From NCBI RefSeq assembly GCF_003070885.1, contig NZ_CP028913.1, positions 2,356,001 through 2,420,000 of the forward strand: a stretch of DNA of 64,000 nt, in the 5' to 3' direction. Positions 28,116 through 37,640 of this stretch are shown here, piece after piece (the stretch's first letter is position 1; each line of letters begins with the position of its first letter). The stretch comes from Agromyces badenianii. GTDB taxonomy: Bacteria > Actinomycetota > Actinomycetes > Actinomycetales > Microbacteriaceae. Made by a program: the position numbers and the translations under genes. The notes beneath the pieces were generated by a model. The model made no database searches. It worked only from the letters and a program-made list of their open reading frames with translations, and had not been told where the DNA came from.

Positions 28116-28405
28116 GAATCATCCTCTCCCCAATGGCGCAACTCCCCCGCGCGACCCAAGACAGTCTCCCATCCCGTTGCAGCTCATTACGGCAACGTTG
28201 CGTCCCATGTCGCTCCCCTGGCCGAGGGCGCGGTCGATCGTCTGCACACGATCGGTGTGCTCGTGCTCGGCGTGACGAGAATCACGCCGACGGCGACCTC
28301 AGCGCGGGATTCCGCGACGTGTCCTTCGAGCTCAGCACCGCGCGACTGATGGGCGGGGAGCCCTCCTACCGGACCCCGCCTGACTGAACGTTCGCTGCTG
28401 AGAGC
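28116..28405 (-). promoter_or_regulatory. Leader/promoter region of the glycan operon with several dyad-symmetric elements
   Basis: 290 bp without a gene between glpD and the kinase gene. Elements seen: a palindrome GCAACGTTGC at 28192-28201 with a further half-site CGTTGC at 28175-28180; an inverted repeat CGATCGT/ACGATCG (6-nt spacer) at 28235-28254; and a 9-bp hairpin TCGGCGTGA/TCACGCCGA at 28267-28290 that may be the glpD terminator. I could not identify a convincing -10/-35 pair. The palindromes are candidate operators controlling the operon. Confidence 0.45.
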
Positions 28406-30136
28406 TCAGTCCACCTTCACGATGTCGGGGGCTTCGAGACGTGCGCGATCCGCCGACTCGTCGTCGGGCTGCTCCTGCGAGGCGCGCTCGGCTGCGACGC
28501 GTTCCAGGTAGCGCTCGACCTCGAGGCTCTGGCGCGCGGCATCCCAGCCGAGCACACCGCCCATGAGCCTCGCGGCGACCGGCGCGGCGGAGACCCCTCG
28601 GTCCCACGCCTCGATCGAGATGCGGGTGCGGCGGGCGAGCACGTCGTCGAGATGCAGGGCGCCCTCGTGCGATGCCGCGTAGACGACCTCGGCGCCGAGG
28701 TAGTCGTCGGCACCCGGCAGCGGTTCGCCGAGCGACGCGTCTTCGCGAATCAGGTCGAGCAGCTCGTCGGTCATCGTGCCGTAGCGATTCAAGAGGTGCT
28801 CGATGCGCACCTCGTGCACGCCGAAGGCCCGGGCGATCTTGCCGCGCTTGTTCCACGCCGCCTGGTATCCCTCTGCGCCGAGCAGCGGGATGTCCTGCGT
28901 CGTCGACTTCGGCACCTTGCCGTCGAGCGCGTCGGCGGCCGCATCGATCGCGTCCTTCGCCATCACCCGGTACGTGGTCCACTTGCCGCCCGCGACGACG
29001 ACGAGTCCGGGCACGGTGTGCGCCACGATGTGCTCGCGCGAGAGCTTCGAGGTCTGGTCGCTCTCGCCCGCCAGCAGAGGTCGCAGGCCCGCGTAGACGC
29101 CCTCGACGTCTTCTCGCGTGAGCGGGATGCCGAGCACGCCGTTGACGTGCTCGAGCAGGTAGTCGATGTCGGCGGCGGTCGCAGCGGGGTGCGCCTTGTC
29201 GAGGTTCCAGTCGGTGTCCGTCGTGCCGATCAGCCAGTGCCGCCCCCAGGGGATCACGAACAGCACGCTCTTCTCGGTGCGGAAGATCATGCCCATGGCC
29301 GACTGGATGCGGTCGCGTGGCACGACGAGGTGGATGCCCTTCGAGGCGCGCACCTTGAACGTGCCGCGTTCGCCGACCATGCGCTGCGTGTCGTCCGTCC
29401 ATACGCCGGTCGCGTTGACGACCTGCTTCGCGCGGATCTCGAAGTGCTCGCCGGTCTGCAGGTCGTGCGCCTTCACGCCGACGACGCGCTCGCCGACCTT
29501 CACGAAGCCCTCGACCTTGACCCGGCTCGCGACGTGTGCGCCGTAGAACGACGCGGTGCGGGCGAGAGAAGCCACATACCGGGCGTCGTCGACCTGCGCG
29601 TCGTAATAGGTGAGCCCGCCGACGAGCGCATCGTTCGAGAGCGACGGGATCGCCCGCATCACCTGGCGCTTGGAGAGGTGGCGGTGGTGCGGCACTCCAG
29701 GCGGCCGGCCGCCGGTGTAGCTGAAGATGTCGTAGAGCATCATGCCCGCGCCCACGTAGAACCGCTCGAAGATGCGGGTCTTCAGCGGGTAGAGGAACCG
29801 CACGGGCTTCACGAGGTGCGGCGCGATGCGCTGCAGCAGCAGGCCCCGCTCGATGAGCGCCTCGCGCACGAGCCGGAAATCGAGCTGCTCGAGATAGCGG
29901 ATGCCGCCGTGCACGAGCTTCGACGATCGACTCGAGGTGCCCGAGGCCCAGTCGCGGGCTTCGAGCAGACCGGTCGAGAGTCCCCGGGTCACGGCGTCGA
30001 GTGCGGCACCGGTGCCGACGATTCCTCCGCCCACCACGAGGATGTCGAGTTCCTTCTCCTTCAGCCGCGCGATCGCGGCCTCACGCTCTTCGGGTCCGAG
30101 CTTCGTCGAACGTGTCACGGACTTGAGTCTCGCCAT
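28406..30136 (-). CDS. glpD: Aerobic glycerol-3-phosphate dehydrogenase
   Basis: 576 residues from the ATG at 30136 (MARLKSVTRSTKLG). It is an FAD enzyme at the membrane that oxidises glycerol-3-phosphate to dihydroxyacetone phosphate, feeding the quinone pool. The FAD motif DILVVGGGIVGTGAALDAVTRG is at the N-terminus, then LEARDWASGTSSRSSKLVHGGIRYLEQ, and the C-terminal DAO_C domain. GKWTTYRVMAKDAIDAAADAL is also typical. The final 25 residues are polar. It stands alone; the GDPD gene 20 kb to the left could supply substrate. Confidence 0.97.
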   Translation of the reverse strand: MARLKSVTRSTKLGPEEREAAIARLKEKELDILVVGGGIVGTGAALDAVTRGLSTGLLEARDWASGTSSRSSKLVHGGIRYLEQLDFRLVREALIERGLLLQRIAPHLVKPVRFLYPLKTRIFERFYVGAGMMLYDIFSYTGGRPPGVPHHRHLSKRQVMRAIPSLSNDALVGGLTYYDAQVDDARYVASLARTASFYGAHVASRVKVEGFVKVGERVVGVKAHDLQTGEHFEIRAKQVVNATGVWTDDTQRMVGERGTFKVRASKGIHLVVPRDRIQSAMGMIFRTEKSVLFVIPWGRHWLIGTTDTDWNLDKAHPAATAADIDYLLEHVNGVLGIPLTREDVEGVYAGLRPLLAGESDQTSKLSREHIVAHTVPGLVVVAGGKWTTYRVMAKDAIDAAADALDGKVPKSTTQDIPLLGAEGYQAAWNKRGKIARAFGVHEVRIEHLLNRYGTMTDELLDLIREDASLGEPLPGADDYLGAEVVYAASHEGALHLDDVLARRTRISIEAWDRGVSAAPVAARLMGGVLGWDAARQSLEVERYLERVAAERASQEQPDDESADRARLEAPDIVKVD

Positions 30137-30230
30137 CGTGGTACCCCATCCCCGCGGCCTCACGGCGAGGCCGCGCGATCCGTTTCCACGCTACCCGAGC
30201 GCCCGCCTGCGCGCTACGGAACCGGCACTC

Positions 30231-30335
30231 TGGACCGCGCCGCGCAGGACGACTGGTACGGGGCGACGACCTCGATCACGACTGCGCCGCTCAGGTGGAC
30301 CGCGCCGCTCAGGACGACTGGTACGGGGCGACGAC
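30231..30335. repeat. 40-bp direct duplication of the guaB3 3' end plus an 18-bp tandem repeat
   Basis: Two 40-bp copies (30231-30270 and 30296-30335) differ by one base; the right-hand copy is the real guaB3 C-terminus with its stop, the left-hand copy has the TGA changed to TGC. Between them an 18-bp unit GCCGCTCAGGTGGACCGC starts again at 30301, so extra in-frame TGA codons follow the true stop. Confidence 0.85.
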
Positions 30336-31436
30336 GACGTCGACCCGCTGGAACTCCTTGAGGTCGGAGTAGCCGGTGGTCGCCATCGAGCGCTTCAGCG
30401 CCCCGATGAGGTTCGTGACGCCGTCGGCCGAGGGCGCCGGGCCGTAGAGCACCTCTTCGAGCGGAGCGACCTGGCCGACGTGCACGCGCTGGCCGCGCGG
30501 GAGCTTCGGGTGGTGCGCATCGGCGCCCCAGTGGTAGCCGCCGCCCGGGGCATCCGTCGCCCGCGCGAGGGCCGCACCGAGCATGACCGCGTCGGCGCCG
30601 CACGCGATCGCCTTCACGATGTCGCCCGACTTGCCGACTCCGCCGTCGGCGATGACGTGCACGTAGCGGCCGCCCGACTCGTCGAGGTAGTCGCGGCGCG
30701 CGCCCGCGACATCGGCGACCGCCGTGGCCATGGGAGCGTGGATGCCGAGCGTGGCCCGCGTCGTCGACGCCGCTCCCCCGCCGAAGCCGACGAGCACGCC
30801 CGCGGCGCCGGTGCGCATGAGGTGCAGGGCCGCGGTGTACGTCGCGGCGCCGCCGACGATGACGGGCACGTCGAGTTCGTAGATGAACTTCTTGAGGTTC
30901 AGCGGCTCCTGGTTCTTCGAGACGTGCTCGGCAGACACCGTGGTGCCACGGATCACGAACAGGTCGACGCCCGCGGCGACGACGGTCTCGTAGAGCTCTT
31001 GGGTGCGCTGCGGCGAGAGCGCGCCCGCGACGGTGACGCCGGCAGCGCGGATCTCGGCGAGTCGCTCCGTCACGAGTTCGGGCTTGATCGGCTCGGAGTA
31101 GAGCTGCTGCATGCGTGCCGTGGCGTGCTCGGGGTGGAGGTTGCGAATCTCGGCGAGCACGGGCTCGGGGTCTTCGTACCGGGTCCAGAGGCCCTCGAGG
31201 TCGAGCACCCCGAGTCCGCCGAGCTGGCCCATCATGATCGCGGTCTGCGGCGAGACGACGGAGTCCATGGGCGCGGCGAGGAACGGGATGTCGAACTGGT
31301 ACGCGTCGATCGACCAGCCGACGGAGACGTCTTCGGGGTCGCGGGTGCGCCGGCTCGGCACGATGGCGATGTCATCGAATGCGTAGACGCGCTGGCCCCG
31401 CTTGGAGCGGCCGATCTCGATCTCCTGGGTCACCAC
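30309..31436 (-). CDS. guaB3: GuaB3 family IMP dehydrogenase-related protein
   Basis: 375 residues, GTG start. An IMPDH/GMP reductase barrel without the CBS domains. AFDDIAIVPSRRTRDPEDV and FLAAPMDSVVSPQTAIMMGQLGGLGVLDLEGLW are diagnostic for this subfamily. In the loop that in IMPDH reads GPGSICTTR this protein has GGGAASTTR, so the catalytic cysteine is replaced by serine; the only cysteine is in AIACGADAVMLG. The reaction catalysed is therefore uncertain; the family is found alongside a true guaB, which lies 3 kb away. Confidence 0.93.
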   Translation of the reverse strand: MVTQEIEIGRSKRGQRVYAFDDIAIVPSRRTRDPEDVSVGWSIDAYQFDIPFLAAPMDSVVSPQTAIMMGQLGGLGVLDLEGLWTRYEDPEPVLAEIRNLHPEHATARMQQLYSEPIKPELVTERLAEIRAAGVTVAGALSPQRTQELYETVVAAGVDLFVIRGTTVSAEHVSKNQEPLNLKKFIYELDVPVIVGGAATYTAALHLMRTGAAGVLVGFGGGAASTTRATLGIHAPMATAVADVAGARRDYLDESGGRYVHVIADGGVGKSGDIVKAIACGADAVMLGAALARATDAPGGGYHWGADAHHPKLPRGQRVHVGQVAPLEEVLYGPAPSADGVTNLIGALKRSMATTGYSDLKEFQRVDVVVAPYQSS

Positions 31437-31451
31437 TCAACCCTACCGGCC

Positions 31452-31483
31452 CGCCCCCGTGACCGCCTGCGGCGTCGGGGGCG
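31452..31483 (-). terminator. Possible terminator after the ABC-F gene
   Basis: Inverted repeat CGCCCCCG/CGGGGGCG (8 bp, 16-nt loop) just after the ABC-F stop codon and before the guaB3 start. There is no T run, so it could also be a spacer stem. Confidence 0.4.
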
Positions 31484-31490
31484 GCGCGCC

Positions 31491-33191
31491 TCAGCGGGCG
31501 CGCGCCACCCGCGCCTCGTCCCACACCGGGGCATCCGACTCGTAGACCTCGCCCTCGCCGCCGAACACCAGGAACCGGTCGAAGCCACGTGCGAACCAGC
31601 GGTCGTGGGTGACCGCGAGCACCGTGCCGTCGAACCGCGAGAGGCCCTCCTCGAGGGCTTCGGCGCTGACGAGGTCGAGGTTGTCGGTGGGTTCGTCGAG
31701 CAGCAGCAGCGTCGCGCCCGAGAGCTCGAGCAGGAGGATCTGCAGCCGCGCCTGCTGGCCGCCCGAGAGCGACTCGAAGGCCTGCTGCGCGGATGCCGCG
31801 AGCCCGTACCGGTCGAGGGCGGAACTCGCCGCCTCGCGCGCCATGCCGTCGCGATTCGCGTCGCCGCGATGCAGGATGTCGAGCAGGGTGCGGCCGCGGT
31901 ACTCGGGGTGCTCGTGGTTCTGCGCGGACCAGCCGGGCACGACCCGGGCACCGAGCACCGCCCGGCCGGTGTGCGGCACCCGCGCGAGCGACTCCCCCAC
32001 GGTCGTGATGTGCCCGAGGGTGCGGTCGGGTTCGGTGCCGCCGCCCGCGAGCAGGCGGAGGAAGTGCGACTTGCCCGAGCCGTTCGAGCCGAGCACGGCG
32101 ACCCGGTCGCCGTACCAGACCTCGAGATCGAAGGGCTTCATGAGGCCGGTGAGCTCGAGCCGTTCGCCGACGACCGCGCGCTTGCCCGTGCGCGAGCCCC
32201 GGAGCCGCATCGACACTGCCTGGGCCGGCGGGCGCTCCTCGGGCGGCCCGGCCTCTTCGAACTTGCGCAGCCGTGTCACCGCCGCCTGGTAGCGCGAGGC
32301 CATCCCGTCGTTGTACGTCGCCTTGACCTTGAGCGTCGCCACGAGCGTCTTCAGTGCCGCGTGCTGCTCGTCCCAGCGACGGCGCAGCTCGTCGAGGCGC
32401 TCGAAGCGCTCCTCCCTGGCCCGGTGGTAGCCCTCGAAGCTGCCGCCGTGCACCCACGCCGTGTTGCCCGCCGCGCCGAGTTCGATGGTCACGATGCGGT
32501 CGGCCGCTCGGGCGAGGAGTTCCCGGTCGTGCGAGACGAGCAGCACCGTCTTCGGCGTGGCGCGCAATTGCGACTCGAGCCAGCGCTTGCCCGGCACGTC
32601 GAGGGAGTTGTCGGGCTCGTCGAGCAGCAGCACCTGCTCGGGGCCGCGGAACAGGGCCTCGAGCGCGAGCCGTTTCTGCTCGCCGCCCGAGAGCGTTGCG
32701 AGCTCACGCCACTTCGCGCGCTCGAACGGGATGCCGAGCGCCGCGATCGTGCAGTGATCCCAGACGACCTCCTGCTCGTACCCGCCGGCTTCGGCGTATT
32801 CGGCGAGCGCGGTGGCGTAGCGCATCTGCGCGGCGGTGTCGTCGAGTTCGATGAGCGCATTCTCGGAGGCCTCGAGCTCGATCGCCGCCGCGCGCACCCG
32901 GGTCGGCGCGACCGAGATGAGCAGGCCCGCGACCGTCTCGGCGGCGCCCTCCACCGTCTGCCCGGTGCCGACGAACTGGTCCATCACGCCGAGGCCGCCG
33001 TCGAGCTGCACGCTGCCCTCGTCGGGGCGGAGCTCGCCGCGGACGATGCGCAGCAGCGTCGATTTGCCGGCGCCGTTCGCGCCGATGAGCGCGGTGGTCG
33101 CGCCATCCGTCACCCGGAAGGCCAGGTCGGCCAGGAGCGGCCGGCCGTCGGGGAGTGAGAAGGAGACGCCGTTGACGTCGATGAAACCCAT
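31491..33191 (-). CDS. ABC-F family ATP-binding protein
   Basis: 566 residues with two ATPase domains and no membrane segment. Domain 1: Walker A LIGANGAGKSTLL, signature LSGGEQKRLALEAL, Walker B VLLLDEPDNSLDVP. Domain 2: VLGSNGSGKSHFLRLL, LSGGQQARLQILLLEL, LLLLDEPTDNLDL. The inter-domain linker (about 255-300) is rich in Arg/Glu helices, as in ribosome-binding ABC-F proteins. Such proteins act on the ribosome and some protect it from antibiotics; which role applies is not readable here. ATG start. Confidence 0.94.
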   Translation of the reverse strand: MGFIDVNGVSFSLPDGRPLLADLAFRVTDGATTALIGANGAGKSTLLRIVRGELRPDEGSVQLDGGLGVMDQFVGTGQTVEGAAETVAGLLISVAPTRVRAAAIELEASENALIELDDTAAQMRYATALAEYAEAGGYEQEVVWDHCTIAALGIPFERAKWRELATLSGGEQKRLALEALFRGPEQVLLLDEPDNSLDVPGKRWLESQLRATPKTVLLVSHDRELLARAADRIVTIELGAAGNTAWVHGGSFEGYHRAREERFERLDELRRRWDEQHAALKTLVATLKVKATYNDGMASRYQAAVTRLRKFEEAGPPEERPPAQAVSMRLRGSRTGKRAVVGERLELTGLMKPFDLEVWYGDRVAVLGSNGSGKSHFLRLLAGGGTEPDRTLGHITTVGESLARVPHTGRAVLGARVVPGWSAQNHEHPEYRGRTLLDILHRGDANRDGMAREAASSALDRYGLAASAQQAFESLSGGQQARLQILLLELSGATLLLLDEPTDNLDLVSAEALEEGLSRFDGTVLAVTHDRWFARGFDRFLVFGGEGEVYESDAPVWDEARVARAR

Positions 33192-33319
33192 GGGGAGATC
33201 CGTTCGGTCCGCGGCCGGGGCGAACGCACCCGGACCGCACCGCCCGGCGGGCAGCCGACCAGACTACCCCGGTCGGCGACCCCCTGCCACCGGCGCCCGT
33301 TCTGCGGCAAGCTGGAGCC

Positions 33320-34471
33320 ATGCAACGCATCACAGCCGAGCCGATCGACGCCCTCCGTGCTCGAACGAGCGCGAAGTGGCGCGCGTATCCGGCCGACGTG
33401 CTGCCGCTGCCGATCGCCGAGATGGACTATCCGCTCGCCGAGCCGATCGCCGCGGCACTGCGCGCCGCGATCGAACGCTCCGACACCGGGTACTCCTCGG
33501 GAAGCCGTCAGGTCGCCGAGGCCTTCCAGGGCTTCGCCGCGGCCCGGCTCGGCTGGGAGGTCGACCCGGCACGCGTGACCTGCACCGCCGACGTGAGCCT
33601 CGGCATCGTCGAGGTGCTGCGCCGGGTCACCGCACCCGGCGACGGTGTCGTGATCACCCCGCCGATCTATCCGCCGTTCTTCGACCTCGTCACCGAGGCA
33701 TCCACTCGGGTCGTCGACGTGCCGATGCTCGGCGGCATCGACGAGGGCTGGTCGCTCGACCTCGACGGCATCGACGCGGCCTTCGCGGCCGGCGCCCGGG
33801 CGATGGTGCTCTGCAATCCGCACAACCCGATCGGCCTGGTTCCGGATGCCGCGCAGCTGGCCGCCCTCGCCGAGATCGCGGCCCGGCACGACGTCACGAT
33901 CGTCTCCGACGAGGTGCACGGACCGCTCGTGCAGCCGGGCGTCGACTACTCGCCGTTCCTCACCGTGTCCGACGCAGCCCGCGAGCACGGCGTCGCCGTC
34001 ACCGCGGCGTCGAAGGCCTTCAACATCCCGGGCCTCAAGGCGGCGCTCATCCTGACCGCGAGCGACCGCGGCGACGGGGTGCGCGCCGCGCTTCCCTACG
34101 AGGTCGAGTGGCGCATGAGCCAGTTCGGGTCGATCGCGTCGGTCGCGGCCTTCCGCGACGGGGGCCCGTGGCTCGACGGCGTGCTCGCGAGCCTCGACGA
34201 CAATCGACGCCTGCTCGCCGAGCTCCTCGCCGACGAACTCCCGGGCGTGCGCTACCGCGTGCCCGATGCGACGTACGTCGCCTGGCTCGACCTCACCGCG
34301 CTCGGCTGGGGCGACGACCCGGCCGCCTACGCACTCGAGCACGCGAAGGTCGCCCTCGCCAACGGGCCGGCGTTCGGTGCGAGCGTCGGCCGCGGGCACG
34401 CCAGGCTCAACTTCGCGTGCACGCCCGAGGTGCTCGCCGAGGCGATCACTCGCCTGGCAGACGCCCAGTGA
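33320..34471 (+). CDS. PLP-dependent C-S lyase/aminotransferase (MalY/PatB type)
   Basis: 383 residues, ATG start. Fold-type I enzyme: PLADVLPLPIAEMDYPLAEPI at the N-terminus (MalY/PatB-like AEMDY), NPHNPIGLVPDAAQLAALAEI, SDEVHGPLVQPGVDYSPF, and the PLP lysine in TAASKAFNIPGLKAALILT. MalY/PatB enzymes split cystathionine or cysteine-S-conjugates with release of a thiol, ammonia and pyruvate. The gene is transcribed away from the ABC-F gene and towards guaB, which it meets at a shared terminator. Confidence 0.93.
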   Translation: MQRITAEPIDALRARTSAKWRAYPADVLPLPIAEMDYPLAEPIAAALRAAIERSDTGYSSGSRQVAEAFQGFAAARLGWEVDPARVTCTADVSLGIVEVLRRVTAPGDGVVITPPIYPPFFDLVTEASTRVVDVPMLGGIDEGWSLDLDGIDAAFAAGARAMVLCNPHNPIGLVPDAAQLAALAEIAARHDVTIVSDEVHGPLVQPGVDYSPFLTVSDAAREHGVAVTAASKAFNIPGLKAALILTASDRGDGVRAALPYEVEWRMSQFGSIASVAAFRDGGPWLDGVLASLDDNRRLLAELLADELPGVRYRVPDATYVAWLDLTALGWGDDPAAYALEHAKVALANGPAFGASVGRGHARLNFACTPEVLAEAITRLADAQ

Positions 34472-34513
34472 CCTGACCCGCTGTCGAAAACAGGCGGACA
34501 CGCCGCGGCAAAC

Positions 34514-34563
34514 TCGGAAACAGGCACGCTCGCGGCGAGTCGCCCGAGCGTGCCTGTTTCCGA
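34514..34563. terminator. Bidirectional terminator between the C-S lyase gene and guaB
   Basis: A perfect 19-bp inverted repeat TCGGAAACAGGCACGCTCG with a 12-nt loop, between convergent genes; arm ends provide TTTCC on both strands. A degenerate direct copy of its left part (TCGAAAACAGGCGG) lies just upstream at 34484-34497. Confidence 0.8.
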
Positions 34564-34573
34564 TTCGGGAGAA

Positions 34574-36253
<1,680 letters not shown>

Positions 36254-36305
36254 TCAGGACCGAACCCAGACGGCCATCAGCCTGACGGGCGCCCTTGGAG
36301 GTGCA

Positions 36306-37628
36306 GTGAAACCCACACGAACGCTCGCCCATCGGTCTCCAGGGAGGTGGCTCGTTCTCCTCGGAATCCTCGCGTCCGCACTCACTCTGTCCGGCATCGC
36401 AGCGTCCCCTGCGATGGCGGAGGATGGGAGTACGGCCCAGGCTTCCGAAGAATTCGAGTACTTCTTCACGGGGAACGTGCAATTCGATCGCGAGCCGCTC
36501 GAAGGCGTGAAGATCACGGTCGAAGGCGGCGGCTTCGAAGCCGACGCCGAGACCGACGCCGAAGGCAAATGGCGAATCGGCGTGCCCGAAAAGGGCGAGT
36601 ACGAGGTCACACTCGACGAAGACACCCTGCCCGAGGGCGTCGTCGTCGCGAAGGGCGAGGCCACGATCACGGCCGAGTTCGCGCTCACGAAGCTGAAGGC
36701 CGTCAACTTCTTCCTCGGCGAGGGCGAACGCACGACCACGAACTTCGCGGCCCAGCTGCTCGAACGCGTGATCAACGGCCTGAACTTCGGCCTCCTGCTC
36801 GCGCTCGCGGCCATCGGGCTCTCGCTCATCTTCGGCACGACCGGGCTCTCGAACTTCGCCCACGCCGAGATGGTGACCTTCGGTGCACTGATGGTGCTGA
36901 GCTTCGGCGTCGATCTCGCCTGGCCGATCTGGCTGGCGATCGCCGTCGCCCTCGTGCTCAGCGCAGCGCTCGGCTGGAGCCTCGACGCCATCATCTGGAA
37001 ACCGCTCCGCAAGCGCGGCGTCGGGCTGATCCCGCTCATGATCGTGAGCATCGGCCTCTCGCTCGCGATCCGGTACACGTACCAGTTCTTCTACGGCGGA
37101 GCGACCCGGCAGCTGCCGGGGGCCACCGCGCCGAAGGAGCTGTCGTTCGGCGGTGTCCAGCTCTCCTGGATCGACGTCGGCAGCATGATCGTCTCGGTCG
37201 TCGTGCTCCTCGCCGTGGCGTTCTTCCTGCTGCGCACCCGCATCGGCAAGGCCACGCGCGCCGTCTCAGACAACGCGAGCCTGGCCTCCGCGAGCGGCAT
37301 CGACGTCGACCGCGTCATCCGCATCGTCTGGGTGCTCGGTGCAGCCCTCGCCGGCCTCAGCGGAATCCTCTGGGCCTACTTCCGCCCCGGCGTCAGCTGG
37401 GACATGGGCTTCCAGATCCTGCTGCTGATCTTCGCCGCCGTCACCCTCGGTGGCCTCGGTACCGCCTTCGGCGCCCTCGTCGGCTCCCTCATCGTCGGTC
37501 TCTTCATCGAGATCTCGACGCTGTGGCTGCCGAGCGACCTGAAGTACGTGGGCGCGCTCGTCGTGCTGATCCTCGTGCTGTTGTTCCGACCGCAGGGCAT
37601 CCTCGGTCGCCGCGAGAGAATCGGCTAA
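36306..37628 (+). CDS. livH: Branched-chain amino acid ABC transporter permease LivH with an N-terminal secreted beta-domain fusion
   Basis: 440 residues from a GTG with GGAGG four bases upstream. Residues 1-38 form a signal peptide (basic start, hydrophobic LVLLGILASALTLSGIA, AMA cleavage site). Residues about 52-125 form a small beta-rich domain like carboxypeptidase regulatory/Ig-like folds (GNVQFDREPLEGVKITVEGG ... TDAEGKWRIGVPEKGEYEVTL). From about 147 the ordinary LivH permease follows (LLERVINGLNFGLLLALAAI, then GLSLIFGTTGLSNFAHAEMV). Standard LivH has about 300 residues, so the first 145 are extra. First gene of livHMGF. Confidence 0.92.
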   Translation: MKPTRTLAHRSPGRWLVLLGILASALTLSGIAASPAMAEDGSTAQASEEFEYFFTGNVQFDREPLEGVKITVEGGGFEADAETDAEGKWRIGVPEKGEYEVTLDEDTLPEGVVVAKGEATITAEFALTKLKAVNFFLGEGERTTTNFAAQLLERVINGLNFGLLLALAAIGLSLIFGTTGLSNFAHAEMVTFGALMVLSFGVDLAWPIWLAIAVALVLSAALGWSLDAIIWKPLRKRGVGLIPLMIVSIGLSLAIRYTYQFFYGGATRQLPGATAPKELSFGGVQLSWIDVGSMIVSVVVLLAVAFFLLRTRIGKATRAVSDNASLASASGIDVDRVIRIVWVLGAALAGLSGILWAYFRPGVSWDMGFQILLLIFAAVTLGGLGTAFGALVGSLIVGLFIEISTLWLPSDLKYVGALVVLILVLLFRPQGILGRRERIG

Positions 37629-37640
37629 GGAGGACCGACC

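Noticed and set aside
29901..33158. Long plus-strand frame opposite glpD, guaB3 and the ABC-F gene
   Set aside because: Same artefact; it crosses several real genes and has no recognisable domain.
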